Positions 1 to 11,149 of a DNA stretch of 64,000 nt are shown here, in pieces. The DNA comes from Metridium senile (Eukaryota > Cnidaria > Anthozoa > Actiniaria > Metridiidae), in assembly GCA_949775045.1 (NCBI GenBank), contig OX459103.1, positions 15,922,807 through 15,986,806 of the forward strand. The letters run 5' to 3'. Position numbers and translations under genes: made by a program. The notes under the pieces are model-generated. The model did not search any database, was not told the DNA's origin, and worked only from the letters and a program-made list of their open reading frames with translations. How positions within the stretch are numbered: position 1 is the first letter of the stretch; each line of letters begins with the position of its first letter.

Positions 1-157
1 GCTCATATTCTATCTATTACTTAAATGATCTTTGAGGTACACTTGAATTGAATAGAATATTAAAACGGCCATCCTTGTGTTCACGATTAGGCAATATATA
101 TTTGATTTTTGAAGTACATTCGACTTGAATACGCTGATTACAACTCTCTTTATTTAG

Positions 158-309
158 ACCTTTTCAAATAAAAATCCTACTACTACAGTTCAGTGGAATT
201 TCAAAGGCAAAAAATTAATAATCAATCCAAGCATGGGTATAGAAGCACGAAATGTAGCTACCAGGAATCGACGTGACGTTGATGGGACAGTTGATACAGA
301 ACTGTAAGC
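158..309 (+). pseudogene. GPCR C-terminal tail relic
   Basis: The frame open from 158 to the TAA at 307-309 ends in EARNVATRNRRDVDGTVDTE-L, which matches the cytoplasmic tail of the receptor at 26975 (EARHVATRN...VDGTVDTEL). The DNA match continues past the stop codon (GTAAGCATGATG..CCTGCTAG), so this is a genomic duplicate rather than chance. No transmembrane helices are encoded upstream within the window, so only the last 25 or so codons are recognisable. It lies on the plus strand while every other copy is on the minus strand, which implies an inversion or an inverted duplicate. A complete gene reaching in from beyond the left window edge is unlikely because positions 1-157 show no receptor homology. 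Confidence 0.6.
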
Positions 310-644
310 ATGATGCTTTCCTGCTAGTGCGATGCCCCAGTTCACTAAATGTACTTTTAATAGCCGCCATTTTATTGTACTCAAATGCATTTACCCTTGT
401 TAAACACTTTGAAAAAAATTACTCGAATACAAGTTGTGCATGAGTTCCAAGCCGACGAGGGCGCGCCACTAAATTGTGAGAATTGTACTATTCGAACAAA
501 TAATGCCGTCAAGTTTCGCTGAGTAAAATTCGCAAGGATGCAAACAAGCCAGTATAAGCGACAGAAACAACACAGCTTTATAAATAATACACCAACTTTA
601 CTTGACAAAGGTATAACACATTTATAATGAGTCTGAAAAAAAAT
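310..644. other. Intergenic, no recognisable feature
   Basis: The receptor-type 3' flank fades out after about 345. I see no gene, repeat or RNA signature in the remainder. Confidence 0.4.
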
Positions 645-1069
645 AATTGGCCATGTTCTAAATGACGAGGGGCAAGGAGGAGACTGGGTACTAGTTTCTA
701 GATTTAATACAATTAAGAAATATAGCCCATAGCATGAAATAGCACATCAAAATATACAAAATTACAGAATTAAATTATATTCTGTTGAATAATGGCCAAG
801 TAGCAGCCTTTCAAATATGTGAAAAATTATAAAGAAATGTACAGTTTGGTGACAGCTGTCCCTCCAAACCATACATTCCTTTGTAATCTTATGGATGTTT
901 GAGAGACTATTGCAATGGAAATATACAACCAACTAGCATCAAAATTTGTGATATGGTATATGTTGATGCGCTTTTTCATGTTATGTAGCTTATTTGTTAA
1001 TTGCATTAATTCTAGAAACTAGTATCCAGTCCCCTCCTAGCCCATCCTCGTTTAGAACATGGACAATTG
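645..1069. repeat. MITE with ~60-70 bp terminal inverted repeats
   Basis: The left end (CCATGTTCTAAATGACGAGG, through CTAGTTTCTAGA near 719) is repeated in inverse orientation at 1010-1069 (ending ..CGTTTAGAACATGG). The arms differ by scattered substitutions and small indels. The 290-bp interior has no open frame. This looks like a non-autonomous DNA transposon of about 425 bp; the superfamily is not determined because the target duplication is unclear (AATT-like on both sides). Confidence 0.7.
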
Positions 1070-2141
1070 TAGGTACTTACATCAAATATTTTCACTTTAA
1101 AATGTAGTTGCCTTTTTTTTTTTTTTGTTTTCTAGTAAAAAAATTATTTCAGCCTATCTCAGTTTGGCAAAGCGCGTCAACATTTTTTTTTTTTATCACA
1201 AGATAAATTATTACTAAATCACTAAAGAGCACACAACACTTGACATAGTTAGAATAGAACATATCTAAGCTAAGCTTTTCAACAAAAGTGCTAGAGGAAT
1301 GGAATTTTTTATCACAACTGCGTTTTTGAATATGTTTTTGTTGGACAGATATCAACTTCACTATTGACGGAAATTTGACAAAAAGACTGCAAAATTCCAT
1401 CAAATCAAAAAGACCAAATGACATGTGACATTTATTATATTTCTTTTACTTAGAGAACAGAGTTTTTCATTTATGGTTTATCCAGAAATGAGCTTTGACC
1501 GTAGTTTTTAAAAAGAAAATCATGTCGTTTACGTTTCCTTAGCTTTGTACAATGTTGCGTGACTTGTGCGTGACTGGTACAATGATTTAATCAGCGCGCG
1601 AAATTTCGCAGAAGTGTTGTTTCAAATTTGAAAACGCCGGCATGCAAAAACGTGAAATGATGTCATTTTCATGGGTCAGTCCTCTAATCGAGCATGGCTT
1701 TCAACCAACCAGCGTGCGACAACTTGTATAGTTGTGGCAAATTCAAAAATCTGGTGTTCTAGTTTGTTTCGGCGTATTTTCTATCGCCTGTACAGTAGAA
1801 AAAAAGGAGCCTATGCTATTACGTTATTAAATAAATGTTTCATTATAAAACAATTACATCGCAGCCATCAGGCTGAATTGCGTAATTATATTAAAGGAGC
1901 TCAAGGAGCTCATGTGGTTACTCTCACTTGTTTAGTTAAGTTAAGTGCTAGAAATGATGATACTATAAGTTTCTGCAGTGAAATGCTGCAATGCTACTCG
2001 AGTGGCTTTTGAATTTAGAGTAGAAGTTAAAATAAATAGAAAAATAATTATAGACCTACTCTAAAATTAGATTAAATGGAAACTAGACGCTCTGTGAGCG
2101 ATTACTCGGGCTACTGAACAGAAGGGATTCTGAGGGATTGA
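1070..2141. other. Unassigned segment with one 113-codon open frame
   Basis: It contains homopolymer T/A tracts near 1112-1145 and 1185 and an open frame at 1671-2012 (plus) whose translation shows no recognisable domain. Nothing supports calling the frame a gene: there are no splice sites, paralogues or known motifs. Confidence 0.25.
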
Positions 2142-2288
2142 AATAGCTGTTATTACAGTTATATGCAAATGATTTTGAACAATGGTTTGAAGTGGAGGCT
2201 TTCGGGTGAAAACAATAGGTTTGCCCGAAAGCCTCAATTTGAATCCATTGTTTGAAATCATTTGCATATTACTGTAATAACAGCTATT
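2142..2288. repeat. Hairpin MITE, 65-bp arms
   Basis: The left arm 2142-2206 (AATAGCTGTTATTACAGT ... GAGGCTTTCGGG) is matched in inverse by 2223-2288 (CCCGAAAGCCTC ... ACTGTAATAACAGCTATT), leaving a 16-bp loop. The arms are nearly identical, so the insertion is probably young. There is no coding capacity. Confidence 0.8.
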
Positions 2289-2327
2289 CATAATGTATCA
2301 TACATAGATCATACACAATACATATAC

Positions 2328-2400
2328 AATGGTACCTCTATTAAGCGGTCACCCATTAAGTGGTCACCCTCTATTAGGCGGTCAGAATAAAAAGCTCCAA
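2328..2400. repeat. Short imperfect tandem repeat (AAGCGGTCACC)
   Basis: Three imperfect units of TATTAAGCGGTCACCC follow one another. They probably mark the end of a degraded DNA element. An overlapping 72-codon frame (2329-2547) looks incidental. Confidence 0.4.
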
Positions 2401-2547
2401 ATCTATTCCTATATACCTATTCTATACCTCTTTTCTGCGGCCAACCCGGCTACTTTGGAAAGTCCCGAGGGTGAGGAGGAACTAAATTGGTTGATTAATG
2501 TTTACAAAATGTTTAAAATGTGCACAAAAATAAACATATGCACGTAA

Positions 2548-3430
2548 ATCATTTATGACTTATTTTAGGTTATTTTAATAAGAAATGTCCTTATCCCAAA
2601 TTTCATAATGTTTTTATTGAGAAAATGAAAACTAAATCTCAGAAACATTATTATCAAGATTAACCTTTTGAGAAATAAACGTCACGAAAATAAAGATGGA
2701 TTTTGGGCTGTATGAATATGTTCGACATATATTTCTATGTACCGGGATGCCTGTGTTACAAAGTGTTGACATTTCATCCCGTCCCCTCCCCCCAAAGCGC
2801 CGCTACGAAGATTTGAGTATGCGATAATGGATATAGAGTTCGAAAACTTGAATGCTTCAAACACTTGAAGTTGTTCTTGAAAATTCAACGTCAGAACAAG
2901 AAAGATAGATAGTTATTTAAGCAATTTGTGTAATGTTTGAGGCGATTTGGGCTGTTGAGAGTGGTTTTCAGACAGGCCGATCTGAATGTTTTTATGTCGT
3001 GTTGACGGTGTTCGCTTTGTAGGCTTCGTGAAGGAAGTCACGTTCTCTGACATTATGAAGAACAAAAATAGCACATTAATCAATATAAACTCAAGATTTC
3101 TGTTTGAAAGTGCTTGATAATATACCGAAGCGAGTGCAATTCTGCTGGCGTGGCACATCTTCTGTGAAAGGACTTCGCTAAGGGCGGATCATTCCGGACA
3201 AGATATCCTCGTCTTTATAAAAAAAAGAATTTTGCCCTCCAATTATCCGGCAGATGAAACTTGAAATAGGATCTCCTTAATCGATTAAGTTTTTAAAAGA
3301 AATAACGACTAAAAGTACATAAAAGTACCTTTATTTGCGCGTACCGACCTAGGCCTTGGGGCAGAGACGTCATCTATCGTGACGTCACATTCTATTGTTA
3401 CAGACGGACTTGCTCAGCGTGATGACAAAG
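2548..3430. other. Intergenic, nothing recognised
   Basis: AT-rich sequence without convincing coding frames, inverted repeats or receptor homology. The short minus-strand frames at 2682-2888 and 2913-3158 have no recognisable motif. Confidence 0.3.
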
Positions 3431-4546
3431 TGGTACTCCGTAGGACGGAGTAACAAGGGGCCATTTTGCATGAGCATGCGCGCAACTGCTGCGCTATAAC
3501 AACCGTGGGCTCTTGGAACGACATTGTTGTTGCTGCGGAGGCTTTGATTCTGGAGGCCAGTGTGAGCATAATTGCTATTTTTATTTATTGGGACAATTTT
3601 TCTATCAAAATCAATTAGATATAAGAAAAGTTCACATGATTTTCTTTCAAATTTTATAAAAATCGCCGTGGTATTTTGGCTAGATCTTTAACACGAAGCC
3701 AATTTGTACAGTCATAATATAGTAAAATATATGTGCACATCTTCGTCAACAATTAAGCCCTAAAATGTGAATCGATCGTACTGCAATAGTTTATTTCAAT
3801 GTTAATAATGATACAGCTATAGAACTATGCAAATATCTATATGATAAATTAATTCAGACAAGTTGAATTCTCCAAGCAAAGAAATGCTAAAAATGCCGTG
3901 AGTGCTAAATATCACATAAGAATTTGCAGAATTCACATCATTCCCCAATTTTCATCGGCAAGAAAACATTATGAACACATTTGTAAAGCTTAAATCTTGA
4001 TATTGGTAACCTTAGAACAGTGGTATTTTTTCGGAAAAGTAATATTTTCGAATATTTTACATAACAGCTAATAATAGTTAAGCGTAATTATTATACATTT
4101 CAAGAAATTGTCGTTCGAACATTGCGAGTGCGATGTCCATAAACGCTGCTTAATTATATTACTACACATGTACATTTATCATATACTTCAATGCCTGCAG
4201 TAAATCTTGACCAGCACTCATCAAAACTAACATAGTATTTGTGTTTATAAACCTCAGCAGCCTCCATATTGTAAACACAAAGTTCTTTTTATCAACATTT
4301 CTAGAATAAGATTTTAAACAGTCCCAATCGGTCCAATAACGCCGGTGTTTCTCCTTGTTGTAGGTTGAACCATTTATGAGTATTCTTGAGCCATGACAGA
4401 ACGTTTCAGCTTCGAAAACATCCAAATAATATTGTTGAAATTGTCTCTTATGTCGGCGTAATTTATCGCTTGAAGTGAATCACTCATGAAATTTAGGCAA
4501 CTGGCGCATGCGCACACAAAACGGCCCCTTGTTGGACGGAGTAACC
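3431..4546. mobile_element. 1.1-kb DNA element with terminal inverted repeats
   Basis: The left end TGGTACTCCGT..AACAAGGGGCC..TTTTG..GCATGCGC (3431-3490) is inverted at 4497-4546 (GCGCATGCGC..AAAACGGCCCCTTGTT..ACGGAGTAACCA). The left end carries an extra internal copy of the ACGGAGTAAC motif. The interior is AT-rich. An 87-codon minus-strand frame (4162-4425, beginning MDVFEAETFCHG) overlaps another frame starting at an ATG near 4487; neither resembles a transposase I know, so I regard the element as non-autonomous or one that captured unknown sequence. Confidence 0.6.
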
Positions 4547-4689
4547 ACAAAAATTATAATTGAATAGTAAAATGTATATATATAAATAGATATGTAAAAT
4601 TACGTTATTTTACGTTATATTAATATTTACGTTATTATATTACGTTATTGTGGATCGAAATAAACAATTAATGAGCGCGCGATTGCTCA

Positions 4690-5282
4690 TATTCAACTAG
4701 GGATGTGGATTTAATATAATAATATGTCGTTTCTTTTACATCTGATTGCAATTGACACATTAATATATTGTATATGTCGAAGAAGCGCCTGAAAAGGTTC
4801 TCAGTAATGTACGGCAAATCGATGTAAACTGGAAAACCCTCAGCATTAGACGCCTTTAAGGTTAATTAAATTATAAAGGTTATTCATAGTGGATATGACA
4901 ATAGTAGAGAACATCTTTATCACGAATGTCGAAGGTTTGGGCAGTGATGTTTCGACTGATACTGATTAACATATTTTATCAGAAAATGGGCAAGATCAAA
5001 CAGAATTCAGTCTACTCATCGACTTATGAAGAATAGCAGTAGCAGTCGAAACGTTGTGGTCCAAACCATAGACAATTAGTGAGAAAAACGAAGTTATCTA
5101 CTAATTTGATTTTAGTGTAAACCATAGTGGGCTCCAACCGCACATACGCAGCTAAAAATGCCCATCTGTTCAGTGATAATATTGTCCCTAATTATGTTAA
5201 TGATCAATGATCTTTAAAGCTTGATGTTTGTTAGCTCTTTTTCAATACCATTCTGTCAATAACCGTACAGCATCCGCAACAG
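4690..5282 (+). promoter_or_regulatory. Type A receptor promoter/first exon, inverted orphan copy
   Basis: This is the reverse-complement counterpart of the segments upstream of the minus-strand receptors. It shares TTCATAGTGGATATGA, GTTCAGTGATAATATTGTCC, AAGCTTGATGTTTGTTAGCTC and the exon end CATCCGCAACAG before a GTAAGG donor at 5283. The downstream intron sequence (T-rich, 5289-5560) is also homologous to the purine-rich tract next to the other copies. No receptor coding exon follows on the plus strand, so the copy appears orphaned. In the type A copies the only frame joined to the coding exon has a stop and no ATG, so the exon is judged untranslated. Confidence 0.6.
4925..5083. repeat. 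Palindromic insertion within type A module
   Basis: The left arm has GGTTTGGGCAGTGATGTTTCGACTG and the right arm CAGTAGCAGTCGAAACGTTGTGGTCCAAACC, so the ends are imperfect inverted repeats around a ~60-bp centre. A better preserved copy sits at 53960-54115 in another type A module, and a half copy at 30117-30165. The shared position suggests the insertion predates duplication of the module. Confidence 0.55.
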
Positions 5283-5795
5283 GTAAGGTTACTTCTATTT
5301 TTTTTATTTCCTTTCATCAATTTTTAAATTAATGTTAAAACATTCAATCCTGCGTACTTTTTTTCTAAATTCCCTAGTCATTCCGGTGTTGTTATCTCTT
5401 TTGAAATGCTTTTTGTTTCTTTTTATATTTTCTAACTATTTCATTTTATTTTTCATTAACTCTCGTTCATTGGAATTCTTTTTCAAATTATTGCATTTTC
5501 TTCTTCTTCTAAATTCAATTTCAGTATGTGTATTTGCTTTCTTTTATTTTGTCATTTCTTATATAATAGCTAGTTACTGTCTGTCCTATAGACCACTTTC
5601 ATATATTCATATATCGGGTGCATTGTGGGAACGAATACGCGCGAGATTTTAAGTACGCACGAGATTTTAAGTACGCACATTTATATATAATAAAAGAATA
5701 TTTAAGACTACCTGACACCCTACGTATATAGTAAAGTTAAGTCAACATTTTTTAGAGATAGGATAATCATCGAGTTAGAGGTTGAGTTGAGTTTG
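5283..5795. other. T-rich intron-type tract after orphan exon
   Basis: Low-complexity T-rich sequence homologous in inverse to the A/G-rich tracts at 21970-22280, 29550-29925 and 53440-53750. The 106-codon frame at 5332-5652 is explained by this composition and is not a gene. Confidence 0.5.
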
Positions 5796-6031
5796 AATAG
5801 AATAGAATAGAATAGAATAGAATCTTTATTTGCTCTTATATACTAATTACAATATATTGTACATTATATTATACATTTTACATTTTTTCTTTCTATATTC
5901 GTTTGTATATGTTTGTATGAGTGTTTCTATTATGTATGTTTTATAGAATATAGAAATTGAGCATGGAGGCTAAGTAAACTGGGAAGTTATCGAGTTAGCC
6001 TCCATTTAGGTTTTTGTTTAATACATAATAT
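5796..6031 (-). mobile_element. LINE 3' UTR, inverted copy
   Basis: This arm, read on the minus strand, ends in AATAAAGATTCTATTCTATTC, the same 3' end as the LINE at 6044-6646. It is a near-perfect inverted repeat of about 230 bp with 6418-6646. The (GAATA)n run at its left edge is the tandem tail typical of some non-LTR elements. Only 3' UTR sequence is present. Confidence 0.7.
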
Positions 6032-6043
6032 GTTCACGCCTAT

Positions 6044-6646
6044 AATACACGATATGCAACCAAAGGAAATTTATATAAACCTAGAGTTAGAACAAACATT
6101 GGCAAACAATCACTCTCTTATACTGGCTCTAATATATGGGCTGACCTCCCATATGAACTTAAAATATTAAGTGTACTTTCATTTGATAAAAAAGTGAAAG
6201 CATACTTAATGAGTACTCAAAACTCACAATGATACATAGTATATATATACCTTTATGAAGAAACATAATCTATATTTATATTACTTACTTCACAAAAACT
6301 ATATTTAATATTATTTTGTATATATTAGTGTTTTCCTGTTCTATTCTCTTTTTTCTTTTCTGAACGTTTTTTCTCTCTTTGTTAAATTGTTTATAATCTT
6401 ACCGCTCTTTATACCTGAATATTATGTATTAAACAAAAACCTAAATGGAGGCTAACTCGATAACTTCCCAGTTTACTTAGCCTCCATGCTCAATTTCTAT
6501 ATTCTATAAAACATACATAATAGAAACACTCATACAAACATATACAAACGAATATAGAAAGAAAAAATGTAAAATGTATAATATAATGTACAATATATTG
6601 TAATTAGTATATAAGAGCAAATAAAGATTCTATTCTATTCTATTCT
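6044..6646 (+). mobile_element. 5'-truncated LINE: end of reverse-transcriptase ORF plus 3' UTR
   Basis: The frame 6044-6232 begins NTRYATKGNLYKPRVRTN, continues with SYTGSNIWADLPYELK, and ends with TGA at 6230-6232. This is the standard C-terminal signature of CR1/L2-like reverse transcriptase ORFs (NTR...RT..GK.S..Y.G...W..LP). The 3' UTR follows, with an AATAAA signal and (TTCTA)n tail. It lies head to head with the inverted 3' UTR copy at 5796-6031 and directly abuts the next LINE at 6649. Dead copy. Confidence 0.8.
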
Positions 6647-7537
6647 AACTGTGTAAATGGCTTAATTCTCGCTGACTTCCAAAAGGCATTCGATCTGGTG
6701 GATCACTGGATCTTGATGGCCAAGTTGCGCATTTATGGATTGAGTGATGATAGCCTAGCCTTGATGCACTCGTTTCTCCATCAACGCACCCAGCGCACAG
6801 TTGTTGGAAATAAACAGTCCTCGACTGCGAAGCTCACCCACGGTGTGCCACAGGGGTCTGTTCTTGCATTACTACTCCTGGTCTTTAGTAACGATCTACC
6901 AGAAGCAATATCCCCTCCAACTGTCATCGATATCTTCGCAGATGATACTACTCTGAGTGCGTCGTCACCGTACACAGATATAAAGGATCTTTGCACAAGA
7001 CTCTGCAAGAGTACAGATGAACTAGAGGAATGGTCGGCTAACAACCAATTTAAGTTAAATACAGGCAAAACCAAATCTTTGTTTGTAACTGGATCACGAT
7101 TACGTTCAAAATTAAAACCTGATGACCACCGATTACTAATTAATACAAGGAAGGGAGAAATCTTTGACAAAACCACTAGTCACAAGCTCCTTGGAATCTA
7201 CATCGATCAGGACTTATCCTTTAACACTCATATTGATTATATTTGCAAGAAACTTGCGCAGCGCATTGGCCTTCTACGGTCTATCAGACACTATTTACCA
7301 TTCAATGAAAGGGTCCAGTTCTACACCGCTACAATAAAACCTCTACTGATGTATGGTGGACCAGCCTGGAGTTCGACATCTAAAGAAAACATCCGAAGAG
7401 TCTTCAGATTACAGAAAAGAGCTGCAAGGGTCATACTACGTGTGAAGCCAAGAGAAGAAAGAACTGTGAAGCTGTTTGAAACATTGGATTGGATAACATT
7501 TTACGATGAACTCAAAGTTAATAAGTTATGCCTTATA

Positions 7538-7723
7538 CACCTACTTGCAAGAACGTTGTCATACAACATTTGAACATTTGTAGTTTAGTGGATTAGGAAT
7601 AAATTAAAAGTACAAAAGAAGATCACTGAAGCTGAACTCTTTCTTTTGTACTTTTAATTTATTCCTAATCCACTAAATTACAAATGTTCAAATGTTGTAT
7701 GACAACATTTTTGCAAGTAGGTG
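7538..7723. repeat. Mariner-type MITE inserted in LINE ORF
   Basis: The ends are CACCTACTTGCAAGAACGTT and its inverse (..TTTTTGCAAGTAGGTG), with long near-palindromic arms around a ~25-bp loop. TA is present on both flanks (7536-7537 and 7724-7725), as expected of Tc1/mariner target duplication. A second family member is at 30388-30551. The insertion adds a premature stop to the LINE frame (..LARTLSYNI). Confidence 0.85.
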
Positions 7724-8310
7724 TATATAAATGTCTTAATGGACAACACTGCCCAGAGTATCTTTCAGACAAGATTGTACGTATCAGTGAGGTTTAACAG
7801 AGATCGAAATCTAGATACGGAGACATGAGAACTTTGAGATGTCCTAAGTATAATAGGGAAACAAAGGGCAGAAAGACATTTTTAATTTCTTCAATCAAGT
7901 TATGGAATACACTAACCATTAATATCAGATCAAGCTCTAGTATAAGAACATTTAAGGCCAATGATGTGAAATATTTAAAGGAATCATACAAAGGACTTGA
8001 TCATTTCCCAATATCATAGTTTTTAATCTATAGCTTTTAAATTTTGAAACATGTTTTTATGTATATATAGAAATATTTTAATGTCATTATTCGATATAGC
8101 TTTTCTAATCTCAATTTTTGCATTTGTTTACAACTATTAATTTATTCACACCTTAGGAAACCTATATGTTTTTTTAGCTGTATTATATATTTTTTCAAAT
8201 AATGTATTTAAATTAGTTATTATTATTGTAATTATAATTATCTGTTAGGAGGTCCACGAGTTTTTCAGTCCTAAACTGTTTTGTGTTAAACCTCATTAAA
8301 TAAAGTTGTT

Positions 8311-8316
8311 ATTATT

Positions 8317-8374
<58 letters not shown>
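8311..8374. repeat. (CAT)n/(TTA)n microsatellite, LINE tail
   Basis: About nine ATC units pass into ATT units directly after AATAAAGTTGTTATTATTATC. This is best explained as the expanded 3' tail of the LINE. Confidence 0.8.
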
Positions 8375-8379
<5 letters not shown>

Positions 8380-9498
8380 AATGAAAAACAGCCTATTGTT
8401 GACTAATGTTTACTCGTTCTCTTGACTGTTATCGGACTCCATAGCCAAAAACACGACGAAATTGCTTGACTCTCTCATCAGAACTAGCAGACGAAGAAGT
8501 GGTTTGTGAAGAGGCCATGTTAATAATATACAAATTAGGTAATACCTAATAGCGGAGCTCCCAGTTTAATTTTTTCTTACAACATCAATATGTGCATGTA
8601 AATAGTTTGTGTGCACTGATCATTAAATCTGTACGTGTTGACGTAGGCCTATTTGTTCTTATTTGAAAGAAATATTATTTTTTACTGTTCAAGGTTACTC
8701 AAAAAAGAGAAATATTAATCTGGGATATCTATATATTTTCGACTATAAGTCAACTATATTTTTCAAGCTTTTTGCTAAAGATTATGAACAAGGTACTTTT
8801 TGTGCATAACGAATTGTTGACTAAATATCCAACCCAAACAATTTTTATTTTTAAAAGATAAACTTAAAACAAAAATTCGATATCACTATAGGGTTCTAGT
8901 GAAAAAAAGGTATCCACGCGTTTTTGAAAGATTAATTTTTAGATTTCATTTTTGATGTCAATTCGCAAGGAAACGACTTTGAAGTAAAAACTACTAAAAA
9001 AAGCTCATTTAGTAAGCATAAAATAGTCAATAATGCTAAATAAACTGAAGTTATTCAAGCAATTTTAAATGATGTTTGTATTTCAATTCATCTTTGATGT
9101 TTTCCGTTTATGAGGTTTAAAAAGTACATAAATAAAAAACCTTTTTCAGTCGACCAAAGGCCACAAAAAGTACAATTTACATGCACATGTACAAACATCG
9201 TTTTATGTACGGTTTTTATCTCAAAAGTAAATCAAATGGAGATAAACCTTTTCTCCTTTCGTTCTATAATAAAACGAAGAACGGATTTTTTTCCTTTTTG
9301 AGGCTTAATTATTATAAGTTTTTAGGTGGGTTTTTTTTTCGCGCTCGTTATATCAAACAGTTTTTTGTGTCTCAAAAACTTGAAACAAATCATAATCTTG
9401 AACTTACATTATCGGTGATTATTTTTCTGGGGTTTTCTTCTCTTCATTGACATTGATCATATTTTGACGAATAAATGTATGTACCTGAATTTGGATGG
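8375..9498. other. Intergenic, nothing recognised
   Basis: AT-rich sequence. Overlapping frames at 9110-9301 and 9181-9450 have no motif and lie in low-complexity sequence. TAATAGCGGAGCTCCC at about 8548 recurs in inverse near 10349, so it may be a repeat fragment. Confidence 0.3.
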
Positions 9499-9806
9499 GT
9501 TACAGCAGTTGTCAGTCACACGTGCACCGCACGCATAAAAAGCACCGCTGTAAAACGTGAAGTTGGTGGACGTCAATCAAACTTACGATTTCATTTTCGT
9601 TTTGGAATATCTGCGTTTGATCGTAATCTGGAGGCTGAATTCTCACAACAACCTCTTCGTCGGATTCAGACATGTTTCGCATCCCGACTGAAGTAAAAAC
9701 ACCATGCGTCTTGTAAACACAGTTTGATTGACATCCACCAACTTCACGTTTTACAGCGGTGCTTTTTATGCGAGCGATGCACGTGTGACTGAGAACTGCT
9801 GTAAAC
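9499..9806. repeat. MITE with ~85-bp terminal inverted repeats
   Basis: The left arm GTTACAGCAGTTGTCAGTCA..CACGTGCACCG..CACCGCTGTAAAACGTG to about 9585 is inverted at 9720-9806 (..CACGTTTTACAGCGGTG..CACGTGTGACTGAGAACTGC). The 135-bp interior has no frame of its own; the two overlapping ORFs here simply read through the arms. Confidence 0.8.
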
Positions 9807-10778
9807 ATTGTTCATAGTTCAACTGCCAAGCTTGAAAATCCTTTAATAAACTGTGCCGAGGGAAGTGACAAAAGTCATAACAAACAAGGTCCCTTCTTTA
9901 TAATTTTTTTTTCAAATTGCTGTATCCACGAATGTATCTACAAATACATTTTCTTGATCTTTTCTTTAGTATAATTTTTTCGTTTTTGAGTCCTTCAAGT
10001 TTATGTTCTTCATAGCTTCGGTCAAAACTCTCTTTATGTTCTTCGAAGTTCATTTTGTAGACTATTTCTCCGTTGATATTTTGTATTAATGAAGGCTCTG
10101 CTATTAGCAAGTAGTATTTTGTTGTTTGTTTGACTTTTTTTTATCGATAACAGAACAACTTAGCTTTGTTGATCTAGTGCTATTTGGCGCGCGCATCACT
10201 TTTGTTCCCGCCGAAATGTTACAGCCAATCAGCATCGCGATGGGCACGCCCGCGATCCTATGTGGCTGTCCATGAAAAATAGACTTGATGCATTACCATT
10301 TTTTCTTATGTATGGTGCCCTGCTCGCATGGGCCTTCGGCCCGCGCGGGAGCTCCGCTATTAAAAGTTGCCCCACTAAATGTGCTTCCGTAAAGCATTGT
10401 TTGAAGCTGATTTTTTCATTCAAAGAGGAAGTCGAAGAGCTTGCCGTTAGGTGATAGGAATGTGAAGCCCTCGACATATCTCCGGTAACCACGCACGTAC
10501 TCGCACTGCCGCTTGACGACCAAATCTTAGAAATGTTTTCTTGTTGTCGATCTCCGAGCTGATTAGTAATGTTTAAAGTCCGACAATGAGAACTGGACGA
10601 GATTTCAAGTCCGCGCAATTAGTTCTAGTCCGAGGCGCAGCTGTCCCCCCCCCCCCCCCCCCCCCCCCATATCATATCCCATAATTGACCTAACCAAAAA
10701 GATAAAAAAGAAAAAAAGATATAAAAAAGAAAAAGATATCTAGAAAACTGTACGACGTTTTAAGTTAACAATGCAATA
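9807..10778. other. Unassigned segment with poly-C tract
   Basis: It contains a GC-richer patch (10190-10620) with GGGCCTTCGGCCCGCGCGGG, overlapped by a 129-codon minus-strand frame at 10229-10618 without recognisable domain, and a 24-base C run at 10645-10668. The GC-rich patch may be a repeat; I cannot define its ends. Confidence 0.3.
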
Positions 10779-11122
10779 CAGTAAAAACCCGCATATAAGA
10801 ACACCAATGTTTTGACTTCAGGCTGATTTTGTTCTTATTTAACGGGTGTTTACTGAAAAATTAGCCTGAAGGTGCTCTTAAGGTGTTCTTAAAATAAATG
10901 TTTCTAAAATATATATTATTATATAGACTACCAATACATGTAGATGATATCATTTAAAAAAATATAGACTGCAATAATAATACCAAAAAAAGTAGAAAAA
11001 TTAATTATTGTGAGGTCAGGCTTGGAGTTTAAGAAGACTATTTTTTAGGCTGATTGTGTTCTTATTTACATGGTACTTAAAAAGGCCAAAATTCACGAGT
11101 TCTTATATGTGGGTTTTTACTG
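10779..11122. repeat. Mariner-type MITE, TA target duplication
   Basis: The termini CAGTAAAAACCCGCATATAA (10779) and the inverse TTATATGTGGGTTTTTACTG (ending 11122) are flanked by TA at 10777-10778 and 11123-11124. The 344-bp element has no coding frame. Internal subterminal repeats of AGGCTGAT..TTGTTCTTATTTA occur near both ends. Confidence 0.8.
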
Positions 11123-11149
11123 TATATTACTTGCACATGAACAAAAATG

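Larger units (their letters stand above)
6649..8374 (+). mobile_element. CR1/L2-like LINE, 5' truncated and interrupted
   Basis: The reverse-transcriptase frame starts at the truncation (LADFQKAFDLVDH) and carries GVPQGS, the catalytic FADDTTL, the SHKLLGIYIDQDLSF block and KPLLMYGGPAWS, a canonical non-LTR RT order. The frame is broken at 7538 by a MITE. Removing the MITE plus one TA restores the frame into the CLNG..CPEYLSDKIVR block. A further stop then occurs at about 7795, and the C-terminal part is readable at 7825-8019 (LRCPKYNRETKGRKTF...LWNTL). A 3' UTR runs to AATAAAGTTGTTATTATTAT and a (CAT)n/(TTA)n tail. The exact clade is uncertain. Non-functional: it lacks endonuclease and half the RT. 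Confidence 0.85.

Noticed and set aside
5332..5652. 106-codon plus-strand ORF
   Set aside because: T-rich tract homologous to the non-coding intron sequence of type A receptor units.
6781..7176. 131-codon minus-strand ORF
   Set aside because: Antisense shadow of the LINE reverse-transcriptase frame.
10229..10618. 129-codon minus-strand ORF
   Set aside because: No domain, no splice context and GC-rich palindromic sequence inside; more likely a repeat.
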